Source: JBBWZH01 sp035544115 (GTDB lineage Bacteria > Actinomycetota > Actinomycetes > Mycobacteriales > CADCTP01). From it: a stretch of DNA of 64,000 nucleotides. The notes below the pieces were generated by a model, which was not told the DNA's origin, did not search any database, and worked only from the letters and a program-made list of their open reading frames with translations. Location of the stretch: NCBI GenBank assembly GCA_963714145.1, contig OY970235.1, positions 5,208,001-5,272,000 on the forward strand, in the 5' to 3' direction. Positions 51,170 to 60,196 of the stretch are shown one piece after another. The position numbers and the translations under genes were made by a program. The first letter of the stretch is position 1. Every line of letters starts with the position of its first letter.

Positions 51170-51575
51170 CGGCCCCGCGGGGCGGGTGACGGCCCCGCGG
51201 GGCGGGTGACGGCCCCGCGGGGCGGGTGACAGCCCAAGTCCGCGGGTGATGACCTGGGGCGCAGGTTATGACTTCAGACCGCAGGTGACGACCCAAGTCC
51301 ACGCGGGCGACGACTACACGCGCCGGGTGATGACAGTGCCGCAGGTGACGACCCAAGTCCACGCGGGCGACGACCTGAGGCCCCGGGTGACGACTTTCGG
51401 CCGCGGGTGACGGCCCAGGTCCGCGGGTGATGACTTTGGTCGCCCGGAGACGCCCAGGCGCCATCACTCGCGGCCCTTATCCGTCACCGGCGGGATCGGG
51501 CCCCTCACCCGCGGGTGCAACCCGTCACCGGACAACCGAACTCCTCACCCCGCCTGCGAACGTCAGCACGCAGCC
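51160..51575. repeat. Degenerate 19-22 bp repeat array in two opposite halves
   Basis: This fills the gap between the convergent MFS and ABC-permease genes. The first part (about 51163-51430) has about 15 units with the core GCGGGTGAYGRCC, four of them near-perfect 21-mers and the rest diverged in the last 8 bp (for example ACGACCCAAGTCCACGCGGG twice). From about 51460 to 51560 the same core appears in reverse orientation (CGTCACCGG, CTCACCCGCG, CTCACCCCGC). No credible gene is found in 51170-51618. Confidence 0.85.
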
Positions 51576-51618
51576 ACGAGAGTCACTCAGCCCCGAGGGT
51601 GCAGCCGGGCCCGGCGGG

Positions 51619-53358
51619 TCAGCCGACGTCGCGGCGGCGGAAGCCGAGCAACCCGGCCACCATCAGCGCCGCGGCCACCGCGACCAGCCAGGCCAGCGGC
51701 TGCACGGTGACCGGCACGCCCGGCACCTTCGGCAGGTGCGCGAACGGCGAGACGTCCATCACCGGCTGGCTCAGCTTGAACAGCGGCCCGAACTCGCCGA
51801 GCAGCAGGAACACCACCAGCGCGGCCCAGCCGACGACGATGGCGCGCGGCAGCAGCCCGAACGCGGCGACCACGATGCCGACCAGCACCCAGCCGGCCGG
51901 TACCTGCACCAGCGCGTCGCCGACCAGCTGGCCGATCTGCCCGGCGTCCCCGGTGTCGACCGCGCGGGCCACCCCGGCGCCGAGGCCGGCGCCGGCCAGC
52001 AGCAGCACGGTGCCGGCCAGCGCGACGGCCAGGTGGCTGCCGGCCCAGCGCAGCCGGCTCACCGCGGTGGCCAGCACCGGCTCGGCCCGCTGCGAGGTCT
52101 CCTCGGCCCGCAACCGGAGCACGGCCTGCACCCCGTACGCGGCGGCGATCACCGCCAGCACGCTCAGCTCGGTCGCCAGGAAGGCGTCGGTCAGCCCCTT
52201 CTCACCGCCCAGCTTGGTGACCAGGTCCCGGGCCTGCGGGCTGTCCAGCAGGCCGCTGACGTTGCCGGCGATGCTGCCGAACAGCAGCCCGCCCAGGGTG
52301 AACGCGGCCGCCCAGCCGGCCACCGCACCGCGATGCAGCCGCCAGGCCAGCGCCAGCGGGCTGCCCAGCCGGCCGGTCGCCGGGCCCGGGCGGTCCGGCA
52401 GCAGGCCGGCGCCGAGGTCGCGGCGGGCCGCCAGCGCGTACCCGCCGGCGGCCAGTGCCACCGAGGCCAGCACCGGCACCGCCAGCACCCACCAGCGCTC
52501 CCCCGCGTACGGGCGCATCTGCTGGCCCCAGCCGATCGGCGACAGCCAGCTCAGCCAGCGCGGGCCACCCGCAGTGGCGCTGTCACCGACCGCGCGCAGC
52601 AGGTAGGTGACCACGAGCGCGGACACGGCCAGCCCGATCGCGGCCCGGGCGCTGGTGGTCAGCTGCGCGGTGACCGCGGCCACCGCGGTGAACACCAGGC
52701 CGACCCCGGCCCAGGCCAGGCCGAACGCCAGCGATCCCGCGCCGGGCAGCCCGGATCCGGCCAGCGCGCCCGCGGTCAGCAACCCGAGCAGCACGCTGGT
52801 GCCGCCGGTGACCAGCAGCGCGGCGGTCAGCGGCGCGTACCGGCCGACCTCGGCGGCGCCGAGCAGCTCGAGCCGGCCGGCCTCCTCCTCGGCCCGGGTG
52901 TGCCGGATGACCAGCACGATCACCAGCACCGCGACCATCGCGGCGACCAGCCCACTCAGTTTGATCATGGCGATCGCGCCCAGGCTCGGCTGGTAGATCC
53001 GGCCGTACAGGGCGACCAGCGCGGCGGTGTCGTTGATCCCGGCCGCGGCCCGGACCCGGTCCTCCGCCGTCGGGTAGACGCCGTCGGTCGCGGACGCCGC
53101 GCTGGCCGCGGTGGCGGCGAAGACGAGCAGCCAGACCGGCAACAGGATGCGGTCCCGGCGCACCGCCAGCCGGGCCAGCGCGGCGGTACCGGCGAACCCG
53201 GCCAGCCGGCCGCCCGGCTGACGCCCAGCCGTCGCGGCCGGCGCAGCTGGCCCAGCCGCCACGGCTGGCACGGCTGGCAGGGCCGAGGCGGCTGCGGTGC
53301 GGTCGGCAGTTTCGGGCGCGGCGGCGGGACGGCGCACAGCCGAATCCGGCCCGGTCAC
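51619..53358 (-). CDS. ABC-2 type exporter permease (polyketide-antibiotic-exporter family)
   Basis: This 579-aa protein has a disordered N-terminus of about 50 residues and then about 12 TM helices in two halves, each starting with a segment like ALARLAVRRDRILLPVWLLV and LALAWRLHRGAVAGWAAAFT. The PTAEDRVRAAAGINDTAALV extracellular loop is typical of this family. It pairs with the ATPase encoded upstream (ATGA overlap) to export an unidentified compound, possibly an antibiotic, under control of the divergent MarR-like gene. Confidence 0.9.
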   Translation of the reverse strand: MTGPDSAVRRPAAAPETADRTAAASALPAVPAVAAGPAAPAATAGRQPGGRLAGFAGTAALARLAVRRDRILLPVWLLVFAATAASAASATDGVYPTAEDRVRAAAGINDTAALVALYGRIYQPSLGAIAMIKLSGLVAAMVAVLVIVLVIRHTRAEEEAGRLELLGAAEVGRYAPLTAALLVTGGTSVLLGLLTAGALAGSGLPGAGSLAFGLAWAGVGLVFTAVAAVTAQLTTSARAAIGLAVSALVVTYLLRAVGDSATAGGPRWLSWLSPIGWGQQMRPYAGERWWVLAVPVLASVALAAGGYALAARRDLGAGLLPDRPGPATGRLGSPLALAWRLHRGAVAGWAAAFTLGGLLFGSIAGNVSGLLDSPQARDLVTKLGGEKGLTDAFLATELSVLAVIAAAYGVQAVLRLRAEETSQRAEPVLATAVSRLRWAGSHLAVALAGTVLLLAGAGLGAGVARAVDTGDAGQIGQLVGDALVQVPAGWVLVGIVVAAFGLLPRAIVVGWAALVVFLLLGEFGPLFKLSQPVMDVSPFAHLPKVPGVPVTVQPLAWLVAVAAALMVAGLLGFRRRDVG

Positions 53359-54590
53359 GGCTGGGCCGCCACGGGACGATCGCTGACTGGGCCGCCGGCC
53401 GACGCGCCGTCCGGCCCGGCATCGGCCGGCTCCGCGCCCGCCGAACCCGCACCCGCCAGCCCGCTGGACGGCTCGGCACCGGCCATCTCCACACCGGCCG
53501 CGCCCGCCGGCCCCGCACCCGCCGAGCCCGCACCCGCCGGCCCGCTGGGCGGCTCAGCACCGGCCGCCCCAACACCCGCCGGCTCCGCACCCGCCGAACC
53601 CACACCCGCCGACCGGCTGGACGGCTCCGCGCCCGCCGACCCCACCCCAGCCGACCCGCTGAACGGCTCCGCGCCCGCCGACCCCGCGCCAGCGGGCCCG
53701 CTGGGCGGATCGACCCGGTACTGGCGCAGGAACAGCTCCTCCAGCGTCGGCGGCTGGCAGGTCAGGCTGCGGACGCCGTATCCGGCCAGCAGCCGCAGCA
53801 CCGGGTCGAGGTGGGCGGAGTCCACCTGTAGCCGCACCCGGCTGCCCTCGACGATCAGGTCGTGGATGCCGGCCTGCCCGGCCAGCCCGGTCGGCGGGTC
53901 GGAGAGCTCCGCCGTGATCGACGTCCGGGTCAGGTGCCGCAGTTCGGTCAGGGTGCCGGTCTCCACGGTCCGGCCGGCCCGGATGATGCTGACCCGGTCG
54001 CACAGGGCCTCCACCTCGGCCAGGATGTGGCTGGACAGCAGCACGGTCCGGCCGCTGTGCCGCTCCTCGCTGATGCAGTCCCGGAAGGCCGCTTCCATCA
54101 GCGGGTCCAGCCCGGAGGTCGGTTCGTCCAGCACCAGCAGCTCGACGTCCGAGGCGAGCGCGGCGACGAGGGCGACCTTCTGCCGGTTGCCCTTGGAGTA
54201 GGCCCGGCCCTTCTTGGTCGGGTCCAGGTCGAACCGCTCCAGCAGGCTGGCGCGGCGTTTCGGGTCCAATCCGCCGCGAAGCCGGCCGAGCAGGTCGATC
54301 ACCTCGCCGCCGGACAGGTTCGGCCACAGCGTGACGTCGCCGGGGACGTACGCGAGCCGGCGGTGCAGGCTGGTCGCGTCCCGCCAGGGGTCGCCGTCGA
54401 GCAGCCGGGCGGTGCCGGCATCGGCGCGCAGCAGGCCGAGCAGGATGCGGATGGTGGTGGATTTGCCGGCCCCGTTCGGGCCGAGGAACCCGTGCACCTC
54501 ACCGGTCCGGACGGTCAACTCCAGCCCGTCCAGTGCACGGGCCCGACCGTACGACTTGACCAGGCCGGACACCGAGATAGCGGTAGTCAT
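53355..54590 (-). CDS. ABC exporter ATP-binding protein with repetitive tail
   Basis: This 411-aa protein has Walker A FLGPNGAGKSTTIRILL, signature-equivalent YSKGNRQKVALVAALA, Walker B LLVLDEPTSGLDPL and switch His in LLSSHILAE. A degron-like C-terminal domain extends to about residue 300. The last 110 residues are low-complexity repeats of SAGVGSAGAEP and GPAGAGSAGAEP. This tail is not part of ATPase function and may vary between strains. ATG 54590 is preferred to 54599. The gene is divergent from the MarR-type regulator. Confidence 0.92.
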   Translation of the reverse strand: MTTAISVSGLVKSYGRARALDGLELTVRTGEVHGFLGPNGAGKSTTIRILLGLLRADAGTARLLDGDPWRDATSLHRRLAYVPGDVTLWPNLSGGEVIDLLGRLRGGLDPKRRASLLERFDLDPTKKGRAYSKGNRQKVALVAALASDVELLVLDEPTSGLDPLMEAAFRDCISEERHSGRTVLLSSHILAEVEALCDRVSIIRAGRTVETGTLTELRHLTRTSITAELSDPPTGLAGQAGIHDLIVEGSRVRLQVDSAHLDPVLRLLAGYGVRSLTCQPPTLEELFLRQYRVDPPSGPAGAGSAGAEPFSGSAGVGSAGAEPSSRSAGVGSAGAEPAGVGAAGAEPPSGPAGAGSAGAGPAGAAGVEMAGAEPSSGLAGAGSAGAEPADAGPDGASAGGPVSDRPVAAQP

Positions 54591-54599
54591 GAGAAGCAA

Positions 54600-54662
54600 G
54601 CTACGCTTTATTCAGAAGTTTGTGAACGTACTGAGAGTTATGCAACTTCAGGGCGGGAGGAG
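54600..54662. promoter_or_regulatory. AT-rich divergent promoter/operator region
   Basis: This short AT-rich gap between the ABC exporter and MarR-like genes contains TTCAGAAGTTTGTGAA (TTCA/TGAA ends inverted) and a separate GAAGTT...AACTTC pair at 54615-54649. It contrasts sharply with the flanking GC-rich DNA and is the natural target for the MarR-type regulator. Exact sites are a guess. Confidence 0.45.
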
Positions 54663-54665
54663 ATG

Positions 54666-55181
54666 ATGACCCCCGTGACGACCGAGCCGGCGAGGAGCCG
54701 GGACGCCGAAGCCGTCGCCGGGTTCGTCGAGACCTTCGCCAACACGCTCGTCCTCAGCGGGCTGCCGCGGATGCCGGCCCGGGTGTTCGTCGCGTTGCTG
54801 GCCACCGACTCCGGCCGGCGCACCGCGGCCGACCTGGCCGAACTGCTCAAGGCCAGCCCGGCCGCGATCTCCGGGGCGGTGCGCTACCTCACCCAGGTGC
54901 ACATGATCAGCCGGGGCCGTGACCCGGGCAGCCGGCGGGACTACTACGAGGTCGCCGAGAACATCTGGCACGAAGTGATCTTGAACCGTGATCAGGACCT
55001 GCTGCGCTGGCAGCACGGCGCCCGCGACGGCGCCGAAGTGCTCGGCGCGGACACTCCGGCCGGCCGGCGGATGCGGGAGACCGCCGACTTCTTCGAGTTC
55101 CTGGCGGCCGAGATGCCGGCGATGCTCAAGCGCTGGCGGGAACACCGCGCCGGGCTCGGAGCGCAGCGGCGTCTGGACTGA
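54666..55181 (+). CDS. MarR/GbsR-family regulator
   Basis: This 171-aa winged-helix protein contains RMPARVFVALLATDSGRRTA, ADLAELLKASPAAISGAVRYLTQVHMI (HTH) and the wing RGRDPGSRRDYYEVAENIWH. C-terminal helices follow, containing FFEFLAAEMPAMLKRWREH. GGAGG lies 6 nt before ATG 54666; ATG 54663 is adjacent. It is divergent from the two-gene ABC exporter and probably represses it. Confidence 0.9.
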   Translation: MTPVTTEPARSRDAEAVAGFVETFANTLVLSGLPRMPARVFVALLATDSGRRTAADLAELLKASPAAISGAVRYLTQVHMISRGRDPGSRRDYYEVAENIWHEVILNRDQDLLRWQHGARDGAEVLGADTPAGRRMRETADFFEFLAAEMPAMLKRWREHRAGLGAQRRLD

Positions 55182-55373
55182 GGCAACGCGCCGACGAAGT
55201 CGCCGCGCGGTGCCGAGGAAAGACGCCGCGCCCGGCGCGCAGCGCAGCGAACGGCTAGCAGAGCGGGCGGCTGACCGCGGGCCGGTGCCGGGGGTACGCG
55301 ACACTCGTGCGGTGATCGGGCCGGCAGGCGGGGCCGGGCCGGCGCGCCGAGAAGCTTGGCCGGAGCGGAGCGG

Positions 55374-56549
55374 ATGGATCGAACCTGGGACGTCGTGCAG
55401 CCGGCGCTGGCCGTGCTGATCGCGGCGGCCGGCGGCTGGGTCGCGGCGGTGCTGGTCGGCTGGGTCGTGCGCCGGGTCGGCCGGCGGCACCCGGCGTCGA
55501 TCGCCACCGCGCTGCACCGGCGCTGCCGGCTGGCGTTCCGGGCCACCCTGACCACGGTGGCGGCGCTGGTCACGGTGCCGGAGGCCAGCCTGGACCCGGA
55601 CGCCCGGCGGCTGGCGTTGCACCTGGCCACGCTGGCCGTGATCGCCGCGGTGGCCTGGCTGTGCGTGGGCCTGCTCGCGGTGGTGCAGGACGCCGCGGTG
55701 GCCCGGTTCGACATCGACGTGGTGGACAACCTGCACGCCCGCCGGGTCCGCACCCAGATCCTGGTGCTGCGCCGGGTCGCGGTGGCGGCCGTGGTGTTCG
55801 TCGCGATTGCCGCCGAATTGATGACGTTCCCGCGGGTACGTGCGCTCGGCGCCTCGATCCTGGCCTCGGCCGGCGTGCTCTCGGTGGTCGCCGGGCTGGC
55901 CGCGCAGACCACGCTGGCCAACCTGTTCGCCGGTATCCAGATCGCGCTGTCCGACCAGATCCGGATCGAGGACGTGGTCGTCGTCAACGGTGAGTGGGGC
56001 CGGATCGAGGAGATCACGCTGACCTACGTGGTGGTGCGCACCTGGGACAGCCGCCGGCTGGTGCTGCCGGTCTCCTGGTTCACCACCAACGTGTTCCAGA
56101 ACTGGACCCGGCACGAGGCCCGGGTCGTCGGCAGCGTGCTGCTGCACGTCGACTACACGGTCCCGGTGGACGAGATCCGGGCCGAACTGGGCCGGCTGGT
56201 CGAGGCGTCGCCGCTCTGGGACGGCCGGGACTGGGCGCTGCAGGTGGTGGACAGCACGCCGACCACGATGGTGCTGCGCGCGATCCTCAGCTCCGTGGAC
56301 GCGCCGAGCAACTGGGACCTGCGTTGCGAGATCCGCGAGAAGCTGCTGGCCCACCTGCGCGACCAGTACCCGGGCAGCCTCCCCCGGCTGCGCGCCGAAC
56401 TCCCGCCACCGACCACCGCCGCACCGCCAACCGCAGGTCGACCAGTGCCCGACAGCCACAAGCCGGACGGCCCTGCCCCGGGCAGCCTTGGGCCGGGCAG
56501 CCTTGGGCCCGGCAGCCACCAGCCGGAGCGGGGATCGTCCCGGTCGTAA
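55374..56549 (+). CDS. MscS-family mechanosensitive channel
   Basis: This 391-aa protein has about four to five N-terminal TM helices. The pore helix is ASILASAGVLSVVAGLAAQT (residues about 160-185), followed by the MscS beta domain IRIEDVVVVNGEWGRIEEIT, WDSRRLVLPVSWFTTNVFQN. The cytoplasmic vestibule domain continues to about 340. The last 50 residues are a disordered Pro/Gly-rich tail with two SLGPG repeats. It should open on osmotic downshift. ATG 55374 with GGAGCGGAG upstream is the start. Confidence 0.93.
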   Translation: MDRTWDVVQPALAVLIAAAGGWVAAVLVGWVVRRVGRRHPASIATALHRRCRLAFRATLTTVAALVTVPEASLDPDARRLALHLATLAVIAAVAWLCVGLLAVVQDAAVARFDIDVVDNLHARRVRTQILVLRRVAVAAVVFVAIAAELMTFPRVRALGASILASAGVLSVVAGLAAQTTLANLFAGIQIALSDQIRIEDVVVVNGEWGRIEEITLTYVVVRTWDSRRLVLPVSWFTTNVFQNWTRHEARVVGSVLLHVDYTVPVDEIRAELGRLVEASPLWDGRDWALQVVDSTPTTMVLRAILSSVDAPSNWDLRCEIREKLLAHLRDQYPGSLPRLRAELPPPTTAAPPTAGRPVPDSHKPDGPAPGSLGPGSLGPGSHQPERGSSRS

Positions 56550-56606
56550 GGGTTCCGTCAGGACATTGCCGCCCCGTTCGTTATCCGGGCCGGGTACGAA
56601 CTAGGC

Positions 56607-57689
56607 ATGGATGTGCAGCAGCAGCGGGCCGGCCGCCGGCCGCGGCTGCCCCGGCGGACCAACCTGGCGCTCGCCGTGCTGCTGCCGGCGGCTGTGCTCA
56701 CCGGCCTGTCGTCCAACACCATCGGAGTGGACTGGCCGGTCGACCTGGCCGCCGCGCACGCCGCGGTGGCGCTGGCGATCCTGCTGCTGGCGCCGTGGAA
56801 GTCGGCGATCGTCCGGCGCGGCCTGCGCCGTGGCCTCGGCCCTGGCGGGCGGCGCCGGTACTGGTCGCTCACGCTGCTGGCGCTGGTCGCGATCGCGCTG
56901 GCCAGTGGGCTGGCGCACGCGACCGGCCGGGTAGAGGAGGTCGGCCCGCTCACGATCATGCAGGTGCACGTCGGCGCGGCCGTGCTGGCGCTGCCGGTGC
57001 TGTTCGTGCACTGGCGGCTGCACCCGGTCAGACCCCGGTCCACCGACCTGGACCGGCGGGCGCTGCTCGGCGCCGCCACGCTCACCGCCGGCGCCACCGC
57101 GGCGTACCTGGCCTGGGAGGGCGGGCTCGCGCTCGGCCGGCTGCCCGGTGCGGACCGCCGGTTCACCGGCTCGGTCGAGCGCGGCACCGGCGACCCGGCC
57201 GCGATGCCGGTGGTGGCCTGGCTGGACGACCGGGTGCAGCGGCTCGACCCGGCCAACTGGCGGCTGCGGGTCGGCACCGCCGCGCTGGACCTGGCCGCCA
57301 TCCAGGCACTGCCGCAGGAACGGATCCGGGCCGTGCTGGACTGCACCAGCGCCTGGTACGCCGAGCAGGACTGGACCGGCGTCCGGCTGGACCGGCTGAT
57401 CGACGCGGCCCGCGCCACCCGGCCGGACGGCGCCGGGTTCGGCCCGGCCGGCTGGCGCAGCGTCCGGGTCCGGTCGGCGACCGGCTACGACCGGCTGTTC
57501 CCGACCAGCGATCTGGGCCGGCTCTGGCTGGCCACCGGCGTCGGCGGCGCACCGCTGTCGTACGGGCACGGCTACCCGGCCCGGATCGTCGCCCCGGGCC
57601 GGCGCGGCTTCTGGTGGGTCAAGTGGGTGGTCGAGATCAGCCCGAGCGACACGCCCTGGTGGCTGCAGCCGCCGTTCCCGCTGACCTGA
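56607..57689 (+). CDS. Membrane molybdopterin oxidoreductase with cytochrome b561-like N-terminus
   Basis: This 360-aa protein has about five N-terminal TM helices with candidate haem-b histidines H51, H104, H121 and H135 (AAAHAAVA, LAHATG, QVHVG, FVHWRLH). A soluble oxidoreductase molybdopterin-binding domain (SUOX-type) follows at about residues 185-355, with the Mo-ligand Cys246 in VLDCTSAWYAEQDW. This combines MsrP-like catalytic and MsrQ-like membrane parts in one chain. The substrate is unknown. It depends on the molybdate import system seen at 648-3979. It ends 0 bp from the convergent methyltransferase gene. Confidence 0.87.
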   Translation: MDVQQQRAGRRPRLPRRTNLALAVLLPAAVLTGLSSNTIGVDWPVDLAAAHAAVALAILLLAPWKSAIVRRGLRRGLGPGGRRRYWSLTLLALVAIALASGLAHATGRVEEVGPLTIMQVHVGAAVLALPVLFVHWRLHPVRPRSTDLDRRALLGAATLTAGATAAYLAWEGGLALGRLPGADRRFTGSVERGTGDPAAMPVVAWLDDRVQRLDPANWRLRVGTAALDLAAIQALPQERIRAVLDCTSAWYAEQDWTGVRLDRLIDAARATRPDGAGFGPAGWRSVRVRSATGYDRLFPTSDLGRLWLATGVGGAPLSYGHGYPARIVAPGRRGFWWVKWVVEISPSDTPWWLQPPFPLT

Positions 57690-58811
57690 CTATCCCCATA
57701 CCTCGGCGGCGGTCTCCACGATCAGCCGCAACTTCGCCACCTGCTCGTCGTAGCTGAGCGTGTTGCCGTCCACTGTGGACGAGAAGCCGCACTGCGGGGA
57801 GAGGCAGAGCTGGTCCAGCGGGATGTACCTGGCCGCCTCGTCGATCCGCCGCTTCAACGTGTCCTTGCTCTCCAACTCGCCGCGCTTGGTGGTGACCAGG
57901 CCCAGCACGACCATCTTGCCCGGCGGGACGAACCGCAGCGGCTCGAACCCGCCGGACCGGGCGTCGTCGTACTCCAGGAAGAAGCCGTCCACCTCGAGCT
58001 GGCCGAACAGGGCCTCCGCGACGAAGTCGTAACCGCCCTCGGCCGCCCAGGACGAGCGGAAGTTCCCCCGGCACATGTGCGTGGTCACGGCCAGGCTCTC
58101 CGGCCGGCCGGCCAGCGCCTTGTTGATCTGGGCGATGTACCGCTCGTGCTGGTGCTCGGCGTCGCCGCCGCGGGCCGCGACCAGCTCGCGCTGCTTCGGG
58201 TCGTTCAGGTAGGCCAGGCTGGTGTCGTCGAACTGCAGGTACGTGCAGCCCAGGTCGGCCAGCCGGCGCACCTCTTCGGCGTAGGTGGCGCTCAGGTCGG
58301 CCCAGAACGGCTCCAGATCCGGGTAGACGGTGGGATCGATCGAGGCCCGGCCGCCGCGGTAGTGGACCATGCTCGGTGACGGGATGGTGAGCTTCGGCGT
58401 CACGCCCGGCTCCACCACGCCCTGCAGGAACTGGAACGCGTCCCCGAAGATGGTCTCCGGCAGCGAGAGACGGTCGTGCACCCGCAGCGCGGCCGAGGTG
58501 AACTCCAGCTTGCCGGCGTCGTTGAAGAACTGCACCGACAGCTGCTCGTCGGTACGGCTGATCCCGCCGAGCTGGTAGATGAAGTCCATGTGCCAGGAGG
58601 TGCGGCGGAACTCGCCGTCGGTGGCCGACCGGAGGCCGACGTCGTGCTGCATCCGGACCACGTCCCGGATCGCCGCGTCCTCGACCGTCCGCAGCTGCTC
58701 GGCCGCGATCTCGCCGGCGGCGAACTGCGCCCGGGCTTTCAGCAGCTCCGGCGGGCGCAGCAGGCTGCCGACGTGGTCGGCCCGGAACGGTGGACGGGTA
58801 CGGCTGGCCAT
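57690..58811 (-). CDS. Cobalamin-independent methionine synthase C-domain-like protein
   Basis: This 373-aa protein starts with RADHVGSLLRPPELLKARAQ, then CTYLQFDDTSLAYL and VTTHMCRGNF (zinc ligands His and Cys), later FLEYDDARSGGFEPL and LCLSPQCGFSSTVDG (third zinc Cys). It lacks the N-terminal half of MetE and resembles YxjG/YxjH-type proteins of bacilli. It probably transfers a methyl group to homocysteine or another thiol, but the donor is uncertain. ATG 58811 is chosen; the open frame upstream is repeat shadow. Confidence 0.9.
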   Translation of the reverse strand: MASRTRPPFRADHVGSLLRPPELLKARAQFAAGEIAAEQLRTVEDAAIRDVVRMQHDVGLRSATDGEFRRTSWHMDFIYQLGGISRTDEQLSVQFFNDAGKLEFTSAALRVHDRLSLPETIFGDAFQFLQGVVEPGVTPKLTIPSPSMVHYRGGRASIDPTVYPDLEPFWADLSATYAEEVRRLADLGCTYLQFDDTSLAYLNDPKQRELVAARGGDAEHQHERYIAQINKALAGRPESLAVTTHMCRGNFRSSWAAEGGYDFVAEALFGQLEVDGFFLEYDDARSGGFEPLRFVPPGKMVVLGLVTTKRGELESKDTLKRRIDEAARYIPLDQLCLSPQCGFSSTVDGNTLSYDEQVAKLRLIVETAAEVWG

Positions 58812-58926
58812 GGCTCCTCCACTCCCCCCCGCTCGGGCCCCCTTCCTACCCGACCAGCCCAGCCCCGTCACCCTCGGGCAGCACCCGACGCGGCGAGCAG
58901 GCGAGCGCAGCTGGCGGGCTCCCACA

Positions 58927-59196
58927 TTCAGACCGCCGCCAGCCGCACCGTGGGGCCCGCGGGGGCTCGGCCCCCGCGGCCAGCATGACGGCGCGGCAAC
59001 GGCGAGCGTTTCCCGCGAGCAGGCGTGCCCGCCGCACCGTGGGGCCCGCGGGGGCTCGGCCCCCGCGGCCAGCATGACGGCGCGGCAACGGCGAGCGTTT
59101 CCCGCGAGCAGGCGTGCCCGCCGCACCGTGGGGCCCGCGGGGGCTCGGCCCCCGCGGCCAGCATGCCGGGCGACCCGGCGAGCGCACCCGGCGAGC
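58927..59196. repeat. Three tandem copies of dispersed repeat
   Basis: Two exact 89-bp units and a third diverging copy contain GGGGGCTCGGCCCCC, GGCCAGCATGACGGCGCGGC, ACGGCGAGCGTTTCCCGCGA and GCAGGCGTGCCCGCCGCACC. This is the same family as at 6074, 15208, 31622 and 33964. It occupies most of the gap between the MetE-like and the maleylpyruvate-isomerase-family genes; translations are repetitive and not credible. Confidence 0.88.
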
Positions 59197-59221
59197 AGGG
59201 CTCGCCCGAGCCCGGCTCCCC

Positions 59222-59911
59222 CTACTCGTTGTCGGTGGCGGTGAGCAGGGCACCGGCCAGCGCCCGGTCGCCGTCGATGTCGGCGGTGTTCGCCGGGAGC
59301 CGCCGGTAGAGCAGCAGCACCAGGTCGGACGCGGTGCCGCGGATGGTCGCACCGACCTCGCCCGGGCCGGCCCGCCAGGAGCCGCCGGTGTCGGTGGCCG
59401 CCAGCTCGACCGCGCTGGGCAGGTTGTCCGCCTCCCGGCCGAGCATGATCGTCAGGTACTCGGCCACCCCGTCGGCGGCGACCTCCGGCTCCAGCGGGGC
59501 GGACGGGCCACTGGCCGACTCGGCGTCCCACCGGTGCACCGCGGCTTCCTGCACCTGGTGCCGGGCCACCGCGCCGACCGTCGCCGGCTCGCCCCACCAC
59601 GTCCAGCAGGGCCGGTCGAACCCGGTCTCGCGCAGCGCGTCGACCAGCTCGGTGCAGCTGGCCCGGTACCAGCCGGCCAGGTCGGCCGGCTTGCTGAACT
59701 CGCCGCGCTCCGTCGGCTGCGCGCCGCCGGCGCGGATCGCCGCCGCCCAGAACCGCTGCACCTGGCCGAGATGGGTGACCAGCACCTCCAGCGACCAGCC
59801 CGGGCAGCCCGGCACCGGGGCCTCGAGATCGGCACCGTCGAGCGCGGCTATCACCCGCTCGCCATCCCGCTCGATCGCGGCGATGGCGGCCTTAGCATCC
59901 TCAGCGAACAT
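59222..59911 (-). CDS. Maleylpyruvate isomerase family, mycothiol-type DinB-like protein
   Basis: This 229-aa protein matches the family: ALDGADLEAPVPGCPGWSLE, VLVTHLGQVQRFWAAAIR, GEPATVGAVARHQVQEAAVH and RWDAESASG, ending GTASDLVLLLYRRLP. The conserved His residues (THLG, RHQVQEAAVHR) are the metal ligands of mycothiol-dependent relatives. Most members have unknown substrates. ATG 59911 is the start; the much longer upstream frame crosses the hydrolase gene antisense and is not real. Confidence 0.88.
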   Translation of the reverse strand: MFAEDAKAAIAAIERDGERVIAALDGADLEAPVPGCPGWSLEVLVTHLGQVQRFWAAAIRAGGAQPTERGEFSKPADLAGWYRASCTELVDALRETGFDRPCWTWWGEPATVGAVARHQVQEAAVHRWDAESASGPSAPLEPEVAADGVAEYLTIMLGREADNLPSAVELAATDTGGSWRAGPGEVGATIRGTASDLVLLLYRRLPANTADIDGDRALAGALLTATDNE

Positions 59912-60196
59912 GTGTTCGAGCCTAGCGGACAGTGCCGACGGATTCTCCGTACCCCGAACGCCGCCCGGATGGCCGGACTTCAACGTTTCCAGGGCGTTGA
60001 CGAACCGTTTCGGCGTCTCTAGCGTCGATGCGACATTCCGCGCGGCGGCGGCCCGTCTCGGCCCCAGCGTCCCCACGGAGCTCGCGAGCGCCAGGCTCCA
60101 CCCGGGAGCTCGGCGTCCTCCGGGGGACGGCCCGCTGCTGGCCGGCATGGTGCCGGTCAGCGCGGTCCGGTCTGGCGCGACCCCGGAGGACGTCCC

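Noticed and set aside
51160..51575. CRISPR array
   Set aside because: Repeats are 19-22 bp, touch each other without uniform spacers, diverge in sequence and reverse orientation. No cas gene is near.
58812..59221. Cobalamin or SAM riboswitch before the MetE-like gene
   Set aside because: The leader is filled by dispersed repeats; I find no B12-box or SAM-box signature.
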